This document shows, piece after piece, positions 56,611-64,000 of a stretch of DNA of 64,000 nucleotides. The translations under genes were made by a program, and so were the position numbers. This DNA comes from BJGV01 sp964013575 (lineage in GTDB: Bacteria; Pseudomonadota; Gammaproteobacteria; Burkholderiales; Nitrosomonadaceae), in assembly GCA_964013575.1 (NCBI GenBank), contig CAXGWP010000001.1:54896-118895 (forward strand), given 5' to 3'. The stretch's first letter is position 1, and each line of letters starts with the position of its first letter. The notes under the pieces are model-generated. The model was not told where the DNA came from and did no database searches. It saw only the letters and a program-made list of their open reading frames with translations.

Positions 56611-57300
56611 ATGCTAGACTTTATAAATTCAATTGCCATATTATTAGCTTCATTAACCTTTATAGCTGGCGCGTCCTCATGGAGAAGAGAGTTCATTGGT
56701 AAACGACGTATTGAACTTGCAGAATTAGTATTAACAAAATTTTATGAAGCAGAAGATGTAATCAAACAAATTCGCAATCCTATTTCATTTATCGGTGAAG
56801 GAAGCACGAGAAAAAAAGAAAAAAACGAACTAAAAGAAGATTCTATTCTACTTGATCGCGCTTATATAGTAATTGAAAGATATCAAAAACATAATACGCT
56901 ATTTTCACAAATCAAATCGATGCGCTATCAGGTAAAGGCAGTATTTGGCTCGTCTGCCATTGAACCTTTTAATGAACTTGAGACAATATTAAATGAAATT
57001 TTTAATGCGTCACATATACTTGGATCTCATTATTGGCCAAGACAAGGGCGGGTTAAAATGACAACCCAGGACTTTAAAAAACACTTACAAGAGATGCAAA
57101 AATATGAGGAGATATTTTGGCTAACTGAAAAAGATACAATTTCTCCTCGTATTCATAAAACAATAGTAAAAATAGAAGGTATATTGCAAGTTGCTTTTAT
57201 ACCCCCAAATGACCTTATAGCTGGCGCTCTAGATGACATAAGAAATTATATAGGGGCATTTATTAGTTTGTTCAAAAAACAAGATTCTAATAACAAATAA
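56611..57300 (+). CDS. Unknown protein with an N-terminal membrane helix
   Basis: 229 aa; family not recognised. One hydrophobic segment (about 4-22) is followed by a largely helical, charged region (25-229), suggesting an inner-membrane-anchored cytoplasmic or periplasmic domain. No catalytic motif or cysteine cluster is visible. GGAGG ribosome site and ATG are convincing, so the gene is real. Neighbours are the CbiX-like gene and yqhA. Confidence 0.75.
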   Translation: MLDFINSIAILLASLTFIAGASSWRREFIGKRRIELAELVLTKFYEAEDVIKQIRNPISFIGEGSTRKKEKNELKEDSILLDRAYIVIERYQKHNTLFSQIKSMRYQVKAVFGSSAIEPFNELETILNEIFNASHILGSHYWPRQGRVKMTTQDFKKHLQEMQKYEEIFWLTEKDTISPRIHKTIVKIEGILQVAFIPPNDLIAGALDDIRNYIGAFISLFKKQDSNNK

Positions 57301-57471
57301 CCACATTGCTATTAGGAAGGCTTCATGAATATCATATCTAAATTTTCAGCTTATATATCTCATATATTTAATAGGTATCTATTTCTATTAATACAACATT
57401 AGCTATTTATAGCCTAAATTTAAAAATAATTTCATTCATATAAAAAATTAAATGCTATGTAGAAGGACAAA

Positions 57472-58011
57472 ATGAATATAAAGGAAAATAATCAAAAAAT
57501 TAAAACTGACAAACTGCGGCCACTCCCGCGCTGGATTTTTATGAGCCGATGGCTCCAAGCGCCACTATATATTGGCCTAATTGGGGCACAGGGACTTTAT
57601 GTCTGGGAATTTTGGCGAGAACTTTTACATCTATTCGATCAGATGGTAATTAGTGAAGTAACCGAGGTTGAATTAATGCTAATTGTACTAGGATTAATAG
57701 ATGTAGTTATGATATCCAATTTGCTAGTAATGGTCATAGTTGGCGGCTGGGAAACATTTGTATCTAGATTAGCACTTCATAATCATCCAGACCAACCAGA
57801 GTGGCTATCACATGTAAATGCTGGCGTTTTAAAGGTTAAACTCGCTACAGCAATTATTGGCATTTCTTCTATACATTTATTAAAAACTTTCATAAATGCT
57901 GCACAATACGATACTAAATTATTACTATGGCAAACCCTAATACATTTAACATTTGTTTTATCTGCTATTGCTATCGCATATACTGAAAAAATCATGAAAG
58001 ATGTACATTAA
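57472..58011 (+). CDS. yqhA: YqhA family (UPF0114) inner-membrane protein
   Basis: 179 aa, four TM helices. Family signatures: PRWIFMSRWLQAPLYIGLI, LGLIDVVMISNLLVMVIVGGWE and KLATAIIGISSIHLLKTFI. YqhA is conserved but functionally uncharacterised. AAGGA ribosome site. It lies 44 bp before the MFS gene on the same strand. Confidence 0.95.
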   Translation: MNIKENNQKIKTDKLRPLPRWIFMSRWLQAPLYIGLIGAQGLYVWEFWRELLHLFDQMVISEVTEVELMLIVLGLIDVVMISNLLVMVIVGGWETFVSRLALHNHPDQPEWLSHVNAGVLKVKLATAIIGISSIHLLKTFINAAQYDTKLLLWQTLIHLTFVLSAIAIAYTEKIMKDVH

Positions 58012-58055
58012 TGTAAACTTTATATTAAAAATCATAAATAATTCTTCAATCACTA

Positions 58056-59360
58056 GTGCCTTTAGAAGATAAGCCTACAAACCTTATTAAAAATATAAGC
58101 AAACTAGAAATATGGTCATGGGCCATGTTTGATTTTGCAAACTCTGGATATACTACTGTTGTTATCACAACAATATTTAATGTTTATTTTGTAAGTATAG
58201 TAGCTAATAATCAGGACTGGGCAGCTTTTGCTTGGACTGCCACCTTAGCAGCTTCATACACACTAATTATTATAACTGCGCCAATTATAGGTATATATGC
58301 AGATATTTATGCGGCTAAAAAACGTCTGTTGCTATTTACTGTTATAGGCTGCGCACTCTTTACTTTGTTGCTATCCTTTGTAGGCACAGGAGATTTATGG
58401 CTTGCTATATTATTTGTAATTCTTGCTAATTTCTTTTTTGGTACTGGAGAAAACATAATTGCCGCCTTTCTACCAGAAATTGCAAATAATGATTCCTTCG
58501 GAAAAATATCTGGTTGGGGCTGGGGCCTCGGATATATTGGTGGCCTAGTAAGCTTAGGGTGCTCATTTATTTACATACTTTGGGCAGAGTCTCAAGGACA
58601 CCAACCCGAAAAATTTATACCGATGACTCTTCTAATAACCGCCTTACTATTTGCTATTTCAAGCTTACCTACATTTCTCTATCTAAAAGAACGAGCACAA
58701 CCACAAGAAAACATATACCACCATAATATAATTAATGAGGTTTTTTCTAGATTAATTTTATCAATAAAACAATTACATAACTTCTATGATTTAAAACGAT
58801 TCCTAATTTGCCTAGTTTTCTATCAAGCAGGTATCCAAACCGTTGTCGTAATTACAGCAATTTATGCACAACAAGTTATGAGCTTTAATTATAATGACAC
58901 CATTCTACTTGTAGTTTTAGTTAATATTACTGCAGCATTAGGAGCATTTATATTTGGTGCTATACAAGATAGAATCGGTCATACTCAAACTATTGCAATA
59001 GCTCTTATTGGTTGGATAATAATGATCTTACTGGCCTGGGGGTCACAGGATCGTACAACATTCTGGGTGGCTACCAACATAGCAGGAGTTAGCTTAGGCG
59101 CCTCTCAATCTGCTGGTCGGGCACTAATTGGATATTTAAGTCCAGCTTTACGACATGCTGAGTTTTTTGGTCTTTGGGGGCTCGCTGTTAAGCTATCCTC
59201 AATTATTGGCCCAATAACATATGGGCTAGTTAGCTGGATATCACAAGGTGACCATCGCCTTGCAATGTTAATCACTAGCAGTTATTTTATTGTGGGCCTA
59301 TTAATTTTAATAGGTGTAAATGTACAAAGAGGCCGAGAAACTGCGTTAAATAACAATTAA
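58056..59360 (+). CDS. MFS transporter, UMF1/Atg22-like family
   Basis: 434 aa, about 12 TM helices. The opening WSWAMFDFANSGYTTVVIT (core FDFANSGY) is characteristic of the UMF1 family, and GENIIAAFLPEIA and AGVSLGASQSAGRALIGYLSP (core LGASQSAGRALIG) support it. Substrate unknown; related proteins act as amino-acid exporters in yeast. GTG start at 58056 without a clear ribosome site. A weak hairpin near 59388 may end its transcript. Confidence 0.92.
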   Translation: MPLEDKPTNLIKNISKLEIWSWAMFDFANSGYTTVVITTIFNVYFVSIVANNQDWAAFAWTATLAASYTLIIITAPIIGIYADIYAAKKRLLLFTVIGCALFTLLLSFVGTGDLWLAILFVILANFFFGTGENIIAAFLPEIANNDSFGKISGWGWGLGYIGGLVSLGCSFIYILWAESQGHQPEKFIPMTLLITALLFAISSLPTFLYLKERAQPQENIYHHNIINEVFSRLILSIKQLHNFYDLKRFLICLVFYQAGIQTVVVITAIYAQQVMSFNYNDTILLVVLVNITAALGAFIFGAIQDRIGHTQTIAIALIGWIIMILLAWGSQDRTTFWVATNIAGVSLGASQSAGRALIGYLSPALRHAEFFGLWGLAVKLSSIIGPITYGLVSWISQGDHRLAMLITSSYFIVGLLILIGVNVQRGRETALNNN

Positions 59361-59465
59361 GACTGTATACAATATCTTAAATAAAACTGCCAACAAATTG
59401 TGGGGTTTTTACTTTTATTAACTCTATTCTTAATTTTTTATATAAAATAACAACTTACTTTATAT

Positions 59466-60020
59466 TTAATGGCCATCGTGGCTATTGCTATGCTGGTCCA
59501 TTTTATGCTCATCATGATGATCATGAGAATTAACGGCGCTATTGCTATGTTGGTCCATTTTATGTTCATCATGAGAGTCAACGTGACTATTAGAATTTTT
59601 TATTGTTTTATTGTTTTTTACTACCTTTAGTGGAGTAAAGCGAGCTGCTTGTGCATCCTGACCAGGTAATTTAACAAAAACCATAATCTTTGTTTTAGGG
59701 GTAACAATAAAATTACCCTTCCCTCTAAATAAATTATTACCTTTCGGCTGCAGTTTAACTGTAGTTTTAGCCTTTCCATTTTGAACAGTAGCTTTAGCTA
59801 TTCCCTCATCAACACTAACTTTAACGTTTGCATGATCTGTTATATATAACACTATTTCTTTATCCTTTGCTACAATTTCCATATGATAAGGGCCAGCCAT
59901 ACGCATTTGCCCACCATGGGGCGCTACTACTGAATCGAAATATTGATCAGTATGAGACCAGGCCAATGACGAAAAAAACGATAAAATAAACGGTAAAATA
60001 AACGCTCCTAATTTATTCAT
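59466..60020 (-). CDS. His/Met-rich periplasmic protein of the amo-copCD region
   Basis: 184 aa from ATG 60020, preceded by an unusually strong GGAGAGGAG; a TTG six codons upstream is rejected. Signal peptide 1-22 (cleavage near AWS). The core (about 27-130) starts VAPHGGQMRMAGPYHMEIV and contains YITDHANVKVSV and FVKLPGQDAQAARFTPLK, a beta-rich domain of unknown family. The tail is His-rich with DEHKMDQHSNS repeated, a likely metal-binding arm. It follows copD by 48 bp and is probably co-transcribed. A copper buffer or chaperone is plausible by context, not shown. Confidence 0.8.
   Translation of the reverse strand: MNKLGAFILPFILSFFSSLAWSHTDQYFDSVVAPHGGQMRMAGPYHMEIVAKDKEIVLYITDHANVKVSVDEGIAKATVQNGKAKTTVKLQPKGNNLFRGKGNFIVTPKTKIMVFVKLPGQDAQAARFTPLKVVKNNKTIKNSNSHVDSHDEHKMDQHSNSAVNSHDHHDEHKMDQHSNSHDGH
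59481..59574 (-). repeat. 57-bp tandem repeat coding the His-rich tail
   Basis: Two 37-bp copies at 59481-59517 and 59538-59574 are identical at 35 of 37 positions, the two differences both being c/t changes. The 57-bp period equals 19 residues and duplicates HDEHKMDQHSNS in the C-terminal metal-binding arm. Confidence 0.85.
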
Positions 60021-60067
60021 TTCTCCTCTCCTAAGCAATTGAATCTAATATAAAATTGTATATTTAC

Positions 60068-62095
60068 CTAATGTACCATATCGTCTGGAGGTGGCAGAAT
60101 TTCTTTTTCTTGCTTTAATTGGACAATTTGTTTTAATAATAAATTCATGTTTTTCCAACCATCACCGTCAGCTATAGGAATCCAACGTGCTCTCAAATAG
60201 CCAAAGCGATCTACCAGAAACTCTAAATGGTCAGGAATAGCCCCCACCCCTAAAAGATCAGGGCGTCCTAATGTCCTACGGTATAAAATATAACTTTGTG
60301 TAATTTCTTCTGCCCCTTGTACTACAACTGGAAATGGCATTTCTGCTGTGATCTCTGCTAAACTCTCAGAACTAAGGCTATGCATGGGAATAGCGAGAAC
60401 CTCTGTGCCCCCTTTTTCCACCTTATCATATTCCATCCTCAACTGAACAAGACGTTCACGTGACTCTGGCCACGAAAACAATACTAATAAAACAGATTTC
60501 TTGTACCTAAAATCTTGAAGTATTCCATGCGAACCATCATGTGCAGTATAAGAAAAATTAGGAGGGCCAGTAGAGGGGTCATCAGGTATAACTTTCGGGC
60601 CCATAAGACGCGCTTGATAACCACGGGACATCGCATGTATATAATTTACCACATCCCAGCGACCCTCTTCATCAAGTTTGCCTTCAAAACCCGGCATGCC
60701 TGTATCTGGTATACCCTTAGTTAACCAATTAAAAAAATCTCCTGCGGTATGTCTTTCAGTATGTGGCTCTGTAAGTAGATCTGCTGGAGGCTTAGTAAAG
60801 CTTTTTGCTAAAACACCATTCCCCTTGCCCTGAGGCCCATGGCAAGCAACACAATTTTCTGCAAAATAACCTGATCCATTAGCAATAGAAATAGAATCAA
60901 ATGGAACTGGTGTATTACGATAGGTTTCAGGGTATGCCTGTACCGCTATAGGAGGCAATATTATTGCAAACGAACTTAATATAACTATCCCTGATACTAC
61001 AACACTTCTAAATAATGCCCACCTCTTTATTCTGCCAAATATAATTACACCTATAGCAAACAAAAATAAGGAGCCACCCAACAATACCTGTGTTTGTACA
61101 GATGGGTCTTCCCAAGTTGCGTCGATAGAAAAACGGAATGGATAAGGCCACTCTTCTATAAGAGAATGCTTTGCCGGAATTGTATTTGCTAATATAGTTG
61201 CTAATAATACTATTACTCCAGCAACTATAAATTCAATACGAACCCATTTTCTCAAATTTTGCGCACCCATTACGACCAAATCCTGTCCCTGAGAGAGCGC
61301 TGGAAGCCAAACAGAACGTGCACGTGAAGCTATTACCAAAACAAATATAAGCAAAGTAACCTTAGTAATCAGAAGCCAACCATATTCAGTTGCCACTAAA
61401 GCTCCATATAATGTATCCACTGCACGATCTGCAACAATTACACCAGTTATAATTATACCGAGCATTACAGGCAATGCTATAACTGAAAATCGTTTTAATG
61501 TTTGTATACCAAACTGATCAATTTCCTGACTAATCTGCCCTTTTTTCTTTGTAAAAATAGTTAATAAAAACGCTGGTAGAGCTCCAAACCATATCCCAGC
61601 TAAAACTATATGCAATGTATATGGAAGTATTGAAGAAACTGACATCTCTTCTGCAGCAGCATGGCTTCCAAGAGAGCCTAATGACAAAGTTACAATAGCT
61701 AATATTGAGCATAATACATATTGCCATTGAGCCCTACCTAAATATGGGCTTCGAATTAAGAAAGCTGCACCTAGTGCCAAAATTGCAAAACCCTCACGCC
61801 ACATCCAAATATGCCCAGTACGTGTTTTCATAAGAAATGTATACCAAGCACTTGGTTGCCAAGCATGCTCAATGACCCCTGTTGCCAAGGAAGAAGATAC
61901 CGCGAGTAGTACTAATAGCCCTATTACAAGAATTCCTGCTATCCACGGTAAGAGTCGCTCCAGCCGAATAAGCCACGGCATGGATTTAACAACACTATTA
62001 TAAACTGAGATTGCAAGAAAAATACTACTACCTATCAAGATCATATTAGCCGCTAACTGAACCCAGCGGACAATTGCAGCTACAATCTCGATCAT
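60068..62095 (-). CDS. copD: CopD-family membrane protein fused to cytochrome c and a redoxin-like domain
   Basis: 675 aa. Residues about 1-400 form a multi-TM CopD copper-transport domain. A c-type heme site CVACHGPQGKGNG near 416 with an axial-Met region GMPGFEG near 473 follows; the heme would face the periplasm. The last 160 residues (from about 515) resemble an AhpC/TSA- or SCO-like thioredoxin fold (LLVLFSWPESRERLVQLRM, DHLEFLVDRFGYLRARWIP) but lack a CxxC. This three-part architecture is far larger than E. coli or Pseudomonas CopD. Starts within the copC stop (ATGA overlap). Copper import linked to a redox relay is the reading I favour. Confidence 0.88.
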   Translation of the reverse strand: MIEIVAAIVRWVQLAANMILIGSSIFLAISVYNSVVKSMPWLIRLERLLPWIAGILVIGLLVLLAVSSSLATGVIEHAWQPSAWYTFLMKTRTGHIWMWREGFAILALGAAFLIRSPYLGRAQWQYVLCSILAIVTLSLGSLGSHAAAEEMSVSSILPYTLHIVLAGIWFGALPAFLLTIFTKKKGQISQEIDQFGIQTLKRFSVIALPVMLGIIITGVIVADRAVDTLYGALVATEYGWLLITKVTLLIFVLVIASRARSVWLPALSQGQDLVVMGAQNLRKWVRIEFIVAGVIVLLATILANTIPAKHSLIEEWPYPFRFSIDATWEDPSVQTQVLLGGSLFLFAIGVIIFGRIKRWALFRSVVVSGIVILSSFAIILPPIAVQAYPETYRNTPVPFDSISIANGSGYFAENCVACHGPQGKGNGVLAKSFTKPPADLLTEPHTERHTAGDFFNWLTKGIPDTGMPGFEGKLDEEGRWDVVNYIHAMSRGYQARLMGPKVIPDDPSTGPPNFSYTAHDGSHGILQDFRYKKSVLLVLFSWPESRERLVQLRMEYDKVEKGGTEVLAIPMHSLSSESLAEITAEMPFPVVVQGAEEITQSYILYRRTLGRPDLLGVGAIPDHLEFLVDRFGYLRARWIPIADGDGWKNMNLLLKQIVQLKQEKEILPPPDDMVH

Positions 62096-62493
62096 TTGCC
62101 TACTTTATTTTTTACCGTATAGTTAAAACTAGAATCAACAACATGGCCATCTACTGACAACACCCTAAATTTAACTGTAAATTTTCCCGGCTTAGTTTCA
62201 GGTATAGGAAGAATAATTGATTTGGGATCATCTTTAACCACCCTTGGCTTTGCATTTGTTATTAATTTCTTATTTGTTCCTGAGACTGTTAATGTGGTGT
62301 ATGCCCCCTCAATCTCTTCATTAAACCAAAGCCTTATTTGTTTTGGGGCGACATCTAAAGCCGCCCTACGTGCTGGTTCTGCTTTAATTAGCTGCGCATG
62401 TGCCCATACTTGTGAAGCAAAAGACAACATTATAGCAACTATAACAATACCTATTGTTACTCTTATATATACCATTAATTTTGTTATTCCCAT
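62092..62493 (-). CDS. copC: Periplasmic copper-binding protein CopC
   Basis: 133 aa with a signal peptide (1-31) leaving mature HAQLIKAEPA, where the N-terminal His is a Cu(II) ligand. The CopC beta-sandwich has LWFNEEIEG and VLSVDGHVVDSSFNYTV, with the second His in DGHVV. No Met-rich Cu(I) loop is visible. It overlaps copD by 4 bp and follows the AmoD-like gene by 108 bp. Confidence 0.93.
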   Translation of the reverse strand: MGITKLMVYIRVTIGIVIVAIMLSFASQVWAHAQLIKAEPARRAALDVAPKQIRLWFNEEIEGAYTTLTVSGTNKKLITNAKPRVVKDDPKSIILPIPETKPGKFTVKFRVLSVDGHVVDSSFNYTVKNKVGK

Positions 62494-62601
62494 CTTTCCC
62501 TCTATTTCAGATCTAAAGTTTCTTAGACCTTTTACTATCTATATCTTATTGACAAAATTATTTTTAAATTGTTCATTCAACTAAGTAGCAAGATTATTTT
62601 A

Positions 62602-63162
62602 TTATGTGGCAGACTTATCCTGTGATTTTTTACCCACCTTAAATAAAAAGAAAGCACCCAAACCTAAAGCTGCTGCAATAGCAAATACCAAGCCTGGGGG
62701 CATACTACTTGAGCCTTCTCCAACCGAAAACGGAAAACGTGAAACATGTTCTTGGTTTTTACCAGATGTTACTAACCCAACAAATTTGCCTGGTTCATTA
62801 AACGTATGCTCGAAATTAATAGAACCATTTGAATATACCTTAGCTGGTAAATGTAAAATTGTAATACTGTCTAAATTTTCTTCTGACCCGGTATCTTTAA
62901 TTACCCTTACTTCTGTAGGTAACGGCCTAAGGGCTTCTTCAATGTAATCTAACGCGACTACTGTACGCCCGGTTGCAGGAATATCTTCACAAAACTCTTT
63001 TTCTTTAGAGCTATTTGGCTGATAACCAGTAAAATGCATCGTATATGGCCCAACCGTCAATTTACACATATCATCTGCAAGAGACAAGCCACCATGAGCT
63101 TGTACCTGAGCAGTAAATAAAAACGAAAGTAAAATTGGCCACATATATTTTATAAACATCAT
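62602..63162 (-). CDS. amoD: AmoD-like periplasmic copper-site protein
   Basis: 186 aa: signal peptide (1-22), periplasmic beta-rich domain, one TM helix near 156-175 and a short basic tail. The pattern M32-C33, M42-H43 and C58 (DMCKL, TMHFTGYQP, FCEDIP) fits the Cu-A type site reported for PmoD/AmoD proteins. VPVEVRIIK-type strand (here TEVRVIKDTG) and F-S-V-G-E-G before the TM are family features. The order orf4/orf5 (amoE, amoD) then copC-copD matches that downstream of amoCAB in Nitrosomonas. AAGGA ribosome site. I cannot exclude a homologue serving another copper monooxygenase. Confidence 0.8.
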   Translation of the reverse strand: MMFIKYMWPILLSFLFTAQVQAHGGLSLADDMCKLTVGPYTMHFTGYQPNSSKEKEFCEDIPATGRTVVALDYIEEALRPLPTEVRVIKDTGSEENLDSITILHLPAKVYSNGSINFEHTFNEPGKFVGLVTSGKNQEHVSRFPFSVGEGSSSMPPGLVFAIAAALGLGAFFLFKVGKKSQDKSAT

Positions 63163-63260
63163 TAAAATCCTTTTATAAATTTACAAACTTATCGCAAGAT
63201 TTGATCTTATAGCTTATCTAATTATCCCTTACACTTTTCTTTCATATGCTTCATTTTTTC

Positions 63261-63836
63261 CTAAGAGCGCTTAGAAGCCAGCCATTTTTGCACTCTTTTA
63301 GTTTTTGTTAATTTATATCCAATAAAGATAAGCACTAAAATAGCTATTGTTGGGCCTATAGCTTTCTTAAACAGCTCCGTATAATTAATCATCTCTACGC
63401 GTAATGGATACTCATATTCTACTGGAGGAACGCCTTGCCCCTTTATAATTACTGTATATCGGCCTTGCTCTAAAAAAACATTCTCAGCAACCACACCATC
63501 TGGATGATTAATAGGCTTAACTATTTTTATAGTTTCTCCATTTGCCTCATCAGTTCCTTTAATTATGCGAACGCCTACTGGCATATCACGTAAGGCTGGA
63601 TCTACAAGATCTATTACTAGAAATGTTTCGCCCCCATGTGGTATATCTGTACAATAATGTGATTTTGGCTCAATTTTAGGCTGATATACACTAAGATGGA
63701 TCATGCTAGAGCCCGCTCTTCGCATACAGCTGTCTTGCTCTAACGCAACTTTTCCATGGGCACCTACCACACCCACATGAAGTACCGTAGCTATAATAAA
63801 AGCTATTAAACCCGCCCTTATTGTTTGCTTTACCAC
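63261..63836 (-). CDS. amoE: AmoE-like periplasmic copper-site protein
   Basis: 191 aa with signal peptide (to about A26), periplasmic domain, and one TM helix near 159-176. It is a paralogue of the next gene: C37 (DSC), H47 in MIHLSVYQP and C62 in YCTDIPHGG align with C33, H43 and C58 there, though the Met positions differ. PVGVRIIKGTDEANG matches its partner's strand. The GTG start at 63836 is supported by AGGAGG 7 bp upstream. First gene after a strong terminator at the window edge, in the place of orf4 (amoE) behind amoCAB. Confidence 0.75.
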   Translation of the reverse strand: MVKQTIRAGLIAFIIATVLHVGVVGAHGKVALEQDSCMRRAGSSMIHLSVYQPKIEPKSHYCTDIPHGGETFLVIDLVDPALRDMPVGVRIIKGTDEANGETIKIVKPINHPDGVVAENVFLEQGRYTVIIKGQGVPPVEYEYPLRVEMINYTELFKKAIGPTIAILVLIFIGYKLTKTKRVQKWLASKRS

Positions 63837-63945
63837 GGACTGTCCTCCTGTGTCATATTACAATAATTTATTAACTCTTATATAAACAGCTTATAATCCT
63901 TGAACTAAATATACTTACAAAGCCCACTAAAACTCTTTCTTCATT

Positions 63946-63993
63946 AAAAAAACCGACCCACCATCCCGTCAGAAAGACGGGGAGGCGGATCGG
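63946..63993 (-). terminator. Strong intrinsic terminator at the right edge (probably of amoCAB)
   Basis: On the minus strand an 18-bp stem (arms 63976-63993 and 63953-63970) with two mismatches and two G-U pairs, a 5-nt loop and a run of seven Ts (63946-63952). It would end a transcript arriving from beyond the window and separate it from the amoE-like gene, as described between amoB and orf4 in beta ammonia oxidisers. Confidence 0.85.
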
Positions 63994-64000
63994 TGTCTTG

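Noticed and set aside
59388..59415. Hairpin ccaaca/tgtggg followed by Ts after the MFS gene
   Set aside because: One mismatch and a 3-nt loop make it weak; mentioned only under the MFS gene.

Overview
This window looks like the chromosome of an AT-rich betaproteobacterium, most likely a low-GC relative of the ammonia-oxidising Nitrosomonadaceae. The betaproteobacterial signature comes from gene order: fur/bamE/dapB, nadD-rsfS-rlmH-rng, ruvX-pyrR-pyrB-pyrC', atpIBEFHAGDC beside glmU-glmS, ftsYEX-rpoH, mlaFEDCB-yadGH-ibaG, and aroQ-accB-accC-prmA. The ammonia-oxidiser inference rests on the right edge. There two paired periplasmic copper-type proteins (AmoE- and AmoD-like) are followed by copC and copD, just downstream of a strong intrinsic terminator. 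That is the layout found downstream of amoCAB in beta ammonia oxidisers. amoCAB itself is not in the window, so this stays a prediction. G+C is roughly one third by eye (not computed).

Layout. 0-2.7 kb: edge of a possible DUF2024 gene, a DUF3565-DUF1971 fusion, dapB, bamE and divergent fur. 2.7-4.7 kb: lolC-lolD. 4.8-8.8 kb (minus): an AlkA-like glycosylase, rng, rlmH, rsfS, nadD. 8.9-13.9 kb: folD-aceE-aceF. 14-15.8 kb: an unknown two-TM protein divergent from a third AmoD/E-like paralogue. 15.8-21.7 kb: prlC, then the pyrimidine block (ruvX, pyrR, pyrB, non-catalytic pyrC') and a decayed yqgE. 21.7-24.4 kb: an accessory segment with a MORN-like protein, nickel superoxide dismutase with its maturation protease, an NTF2-like protein and a MazG-like gene cut by a nonsense codon. 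24.4-34.8 kb: glmS, glmU and the complete F-type ATP synthase operon, with a recognisable sigma-70 promoter and terminator. 35-43.9 kb: yggS, ferredoxin, coaD, rsmD, an M16 peptidase pair, ftsYEX, rpoH, ibaG. 43.9-53.2 kb: YadGH-type ABC exporter, mla lipid-transport operon, a DUF3426 protein, prmA, accC, accB, aroQ. 53.7 kb: tRNA-Thr(CGU). 54.3-59.4 kb: a peroxiredoxin behind a Fur box that overlaps its promoter, a coupled small gene, a CbiX-like lipoprotein, an unknown protein, yqhA and an MFS/UMF1 transporter. 59.4-64 kb: amoE, amoD, copC, copD (a copper-transport/cytochrome c/redoxin fusion) and a His-rich periplasmic protein.

How the parts fit. The core genes serve cell-envelope upkeep (Lol, Bam, Mla, dapB, glmUS), energy (pyruvate dehydrogenase E1/E2, ATP synthase) and precursors (pyr, acc, aroQ, folD). 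The accessory genes point to copper-dependent periplasmic oxidation chemistry and oxidative-stress defence based on nickel SOD and a Fur-controlled peroxiredoxin. Several small decay events (yqgE relic, MazG nonsense codon, no maf between rlmH and rng) together with the AT bias suggest ongoing gene loss. I see no CRISPR array, insertion sequence, rRNA or prophage.
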